From Soehngenia longivitae (GTDB taxonomy: Bacteria > Bacillota > Clostridia > Tissierellales > Tissierellaceae), in the NCBI RefSeq assembly GCF_004684055.1, contig NZ_SRIB01000002.1, positions 186,001 to 250,000 on the forward strand: a stretch of DNA of 64,000 nucleotides, read 5' to 3'. The translations under genes and the position numbers were made by a program. Positions 63,226 through 64,000 of this stretch are shown here, piece by piece. The notes under the pieces are model-generated. The model made no database searches. It saw only the letters and a program-made list of their open reading frames with translations, and had not been told where the DNA came from. The stretch's first letter is position 1, and every line of letters starts with the position of its first letter.

Positions 63226-64000
63226 ATGGTAAAAGTAGGAGTAGTGGGAGCATCAGGTTTAGTTGGAAGAAATATAGTGAGCATATTAGAAGAAAGAAAA
63301 TTTCCTATAGAGGAATTGAGACTATTCGCCTCAGCTAAATCAAAGGATAAGGAAATATTTTTTAATGATAAAGTTATTAAAATTGAAGAATTAAATGAGG
63401 CTGTATTTGAATCTGACTTAGACTTATTGTTTTTTGCTGCTGGTAGTGATGTCAGCAAAAAGTATATACCTGAATTGATGAAAAGAGGCATAATTTGTAT
63501 AGACAATAGCTCTAATTTTAGGATGAGAGAAGATGTTGGACTTGTTGTACCAGAGGTAAATCCAGAAGATGTTAATTTAAATAAAACTCTAATAGCAAAT
63601 CCAAATTGTTCTACAATTCAAAGTGTGGTAGCACTAAAACCTATTTACGATAAATTTGGGATAAAAAGAATCATATATTCAACTTACCAAGCTGTATCTG
63701 GCTCTGGACAAAAGGGATTAAATGATTTAGACAAAGGAAGAAATGATTTTTACCCTTATCCAATTAAAAATAATGTTATTCCACATATTGATGAATTTCT
63801 AGAGAATGGATACACAAAAGAAGAAATGAAGATGATAAATGAAACCAAGAAAATCCTTCATGACGAAGATTTAAAAATAACTGCTACAACAGTTAGAGTT
63901 CCCGTTAGATTTGGGCATAGCATTTCTATAAATGTTGAATTGAAATCCAATTTTGACTTAGATGAAATCAAAGTGCTTTTGAGCCAATTTAATGGGATAA
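63226..64000 (+). CDS. asd: Aspartate-semialdehyde dehydrogenase (truncated by window end)
   Basis: The first 258 codons of a gene of usual length near 330-350. ATG at 63226 lies 7 nt after AAGGAGGA. NADP-binding VGVVGASGLVGRNIVSILEE, the active-site Cys in IANPNCSTIQ, then QAVSGSGQKG and RVPVRFGHSISINVE. It reduces aspartyl phosphate to aspartate semialdehyde, the branch point to lysine, threonine and methionine. Same operon as the aspartate kinase. Confidence 0.95.
   Translation, partial: MVKVGVVGASGLVGRNIVSILEERKFPIEELRLFASAKSKDKEIFFNDKVIKIEELNEAVFESDLDLLFFAAGSDVSKKYIPELMKRGIICIDNSSNFRMREDVGLVVPEVNPEDVNLNKTLIANPNCSTIQSVVALKPIYDKFGIKRIIYSTYQAVSGSGQKGLNDLDKGRNDFYPYPIKNNVIPHIDEFLENGYTKEEMKMINETKKILHDEDLKITATTVRVPVRFGHSISINVELKSNFDLDEIKVLLSQFNGI

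Overview
The window looks like a chromosome segment of a low-GC, strictly anaerobic Firmicute, probably a Clostridia/Tissierellia-type amino-acid fermenter. This is inferred from gene content: an [FeFe] hydrogenase, an adenosylcobalamin-type (class II) ribonucleotide reductase, oligopeptide uptake, the lysine-fermentation enzymes Kal and Kce, Na+-coupled transporters (NhaC, AGCS), SLH-domain surface proteins, a TagO-like transferase, and strong AGGAGG ribosome-binding sites with many TTG/GTG starts.

Layout. 0-6.8 kb: two divergent SLH surface-protein genes, a CpsC-CpsD-CpsB tyrosine-kinase/phosphatase trio without glycosyltransferases, a secreted 5'-nucleotidase with LysM, and a cupin. 6.8-12.4 kb: an oppA-B-C-D-F operon on the minus strand with a hairpin after oppA. 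12.7-14.8 kb: proA-proB. 14.8-16.6 kb: a LexA-box promoter, a ComK-like protein, a small sigma factor and a peptidoglycan amidase; this is the most unusual segment. 16.6-19.3 kb: an unknown membrane-anchored protein, NhaC and a Usp. 19.5-23.5 kb: a NuoF-tail/GltD-like flavoprotein with an [FeFe] hydrogenase, and a second Usp. 23.7-29.2 kb: purine nucleoside phosphorylase, nucleoside hydrolase, class II RNR behind paired NrdR-like boxes, and an alanine/Na+ symporter. 29.3-36 kb: MFS transporter, SRAP protein, a 30-residue membrane peptide, a Lon-like protease, an SLH protein and CTP synthase.

36-40 kb: a three-gene ABC exporter whose ATPase seems to start at a non-AUG codon. 40.2-41.4 kb: kal-kce. 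41.6-56.3 kb: a long co-directional housekeeping run: transaldolase, GlpX, Rho, L31, DUF1385, PrmC, two half-size ChrA proteins, RF1, Sua5, a low-molecular-weight phosphatase, RpiB, Upp, TagO-like, UDP-GlcNAc 2-epimerase, MurA and an MreB-family protein. 56.3-61 kb: a large secreted phosphodiester glycosidase-type protein, a possible structured RNA, a small membrane protein of doubtful integrity, tRNA-Pro, a flavin-binding protein and tRNA-Leu. 61.1-64 kb: a DJ-1/PfpI protein, then a T-box leader controlling aspartate kinase and asd, the latter cut by the window end.

Several parts fit together: peptides enter through Opp, amino acids are fermented (Kal/Kce), and the hydrogenase disposes of electrons. 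The 42-56 kb run joins carbon metabolism, translation termination and cell-envelope precursor synthesis. All calls come from reading the sequence; no database search was run.
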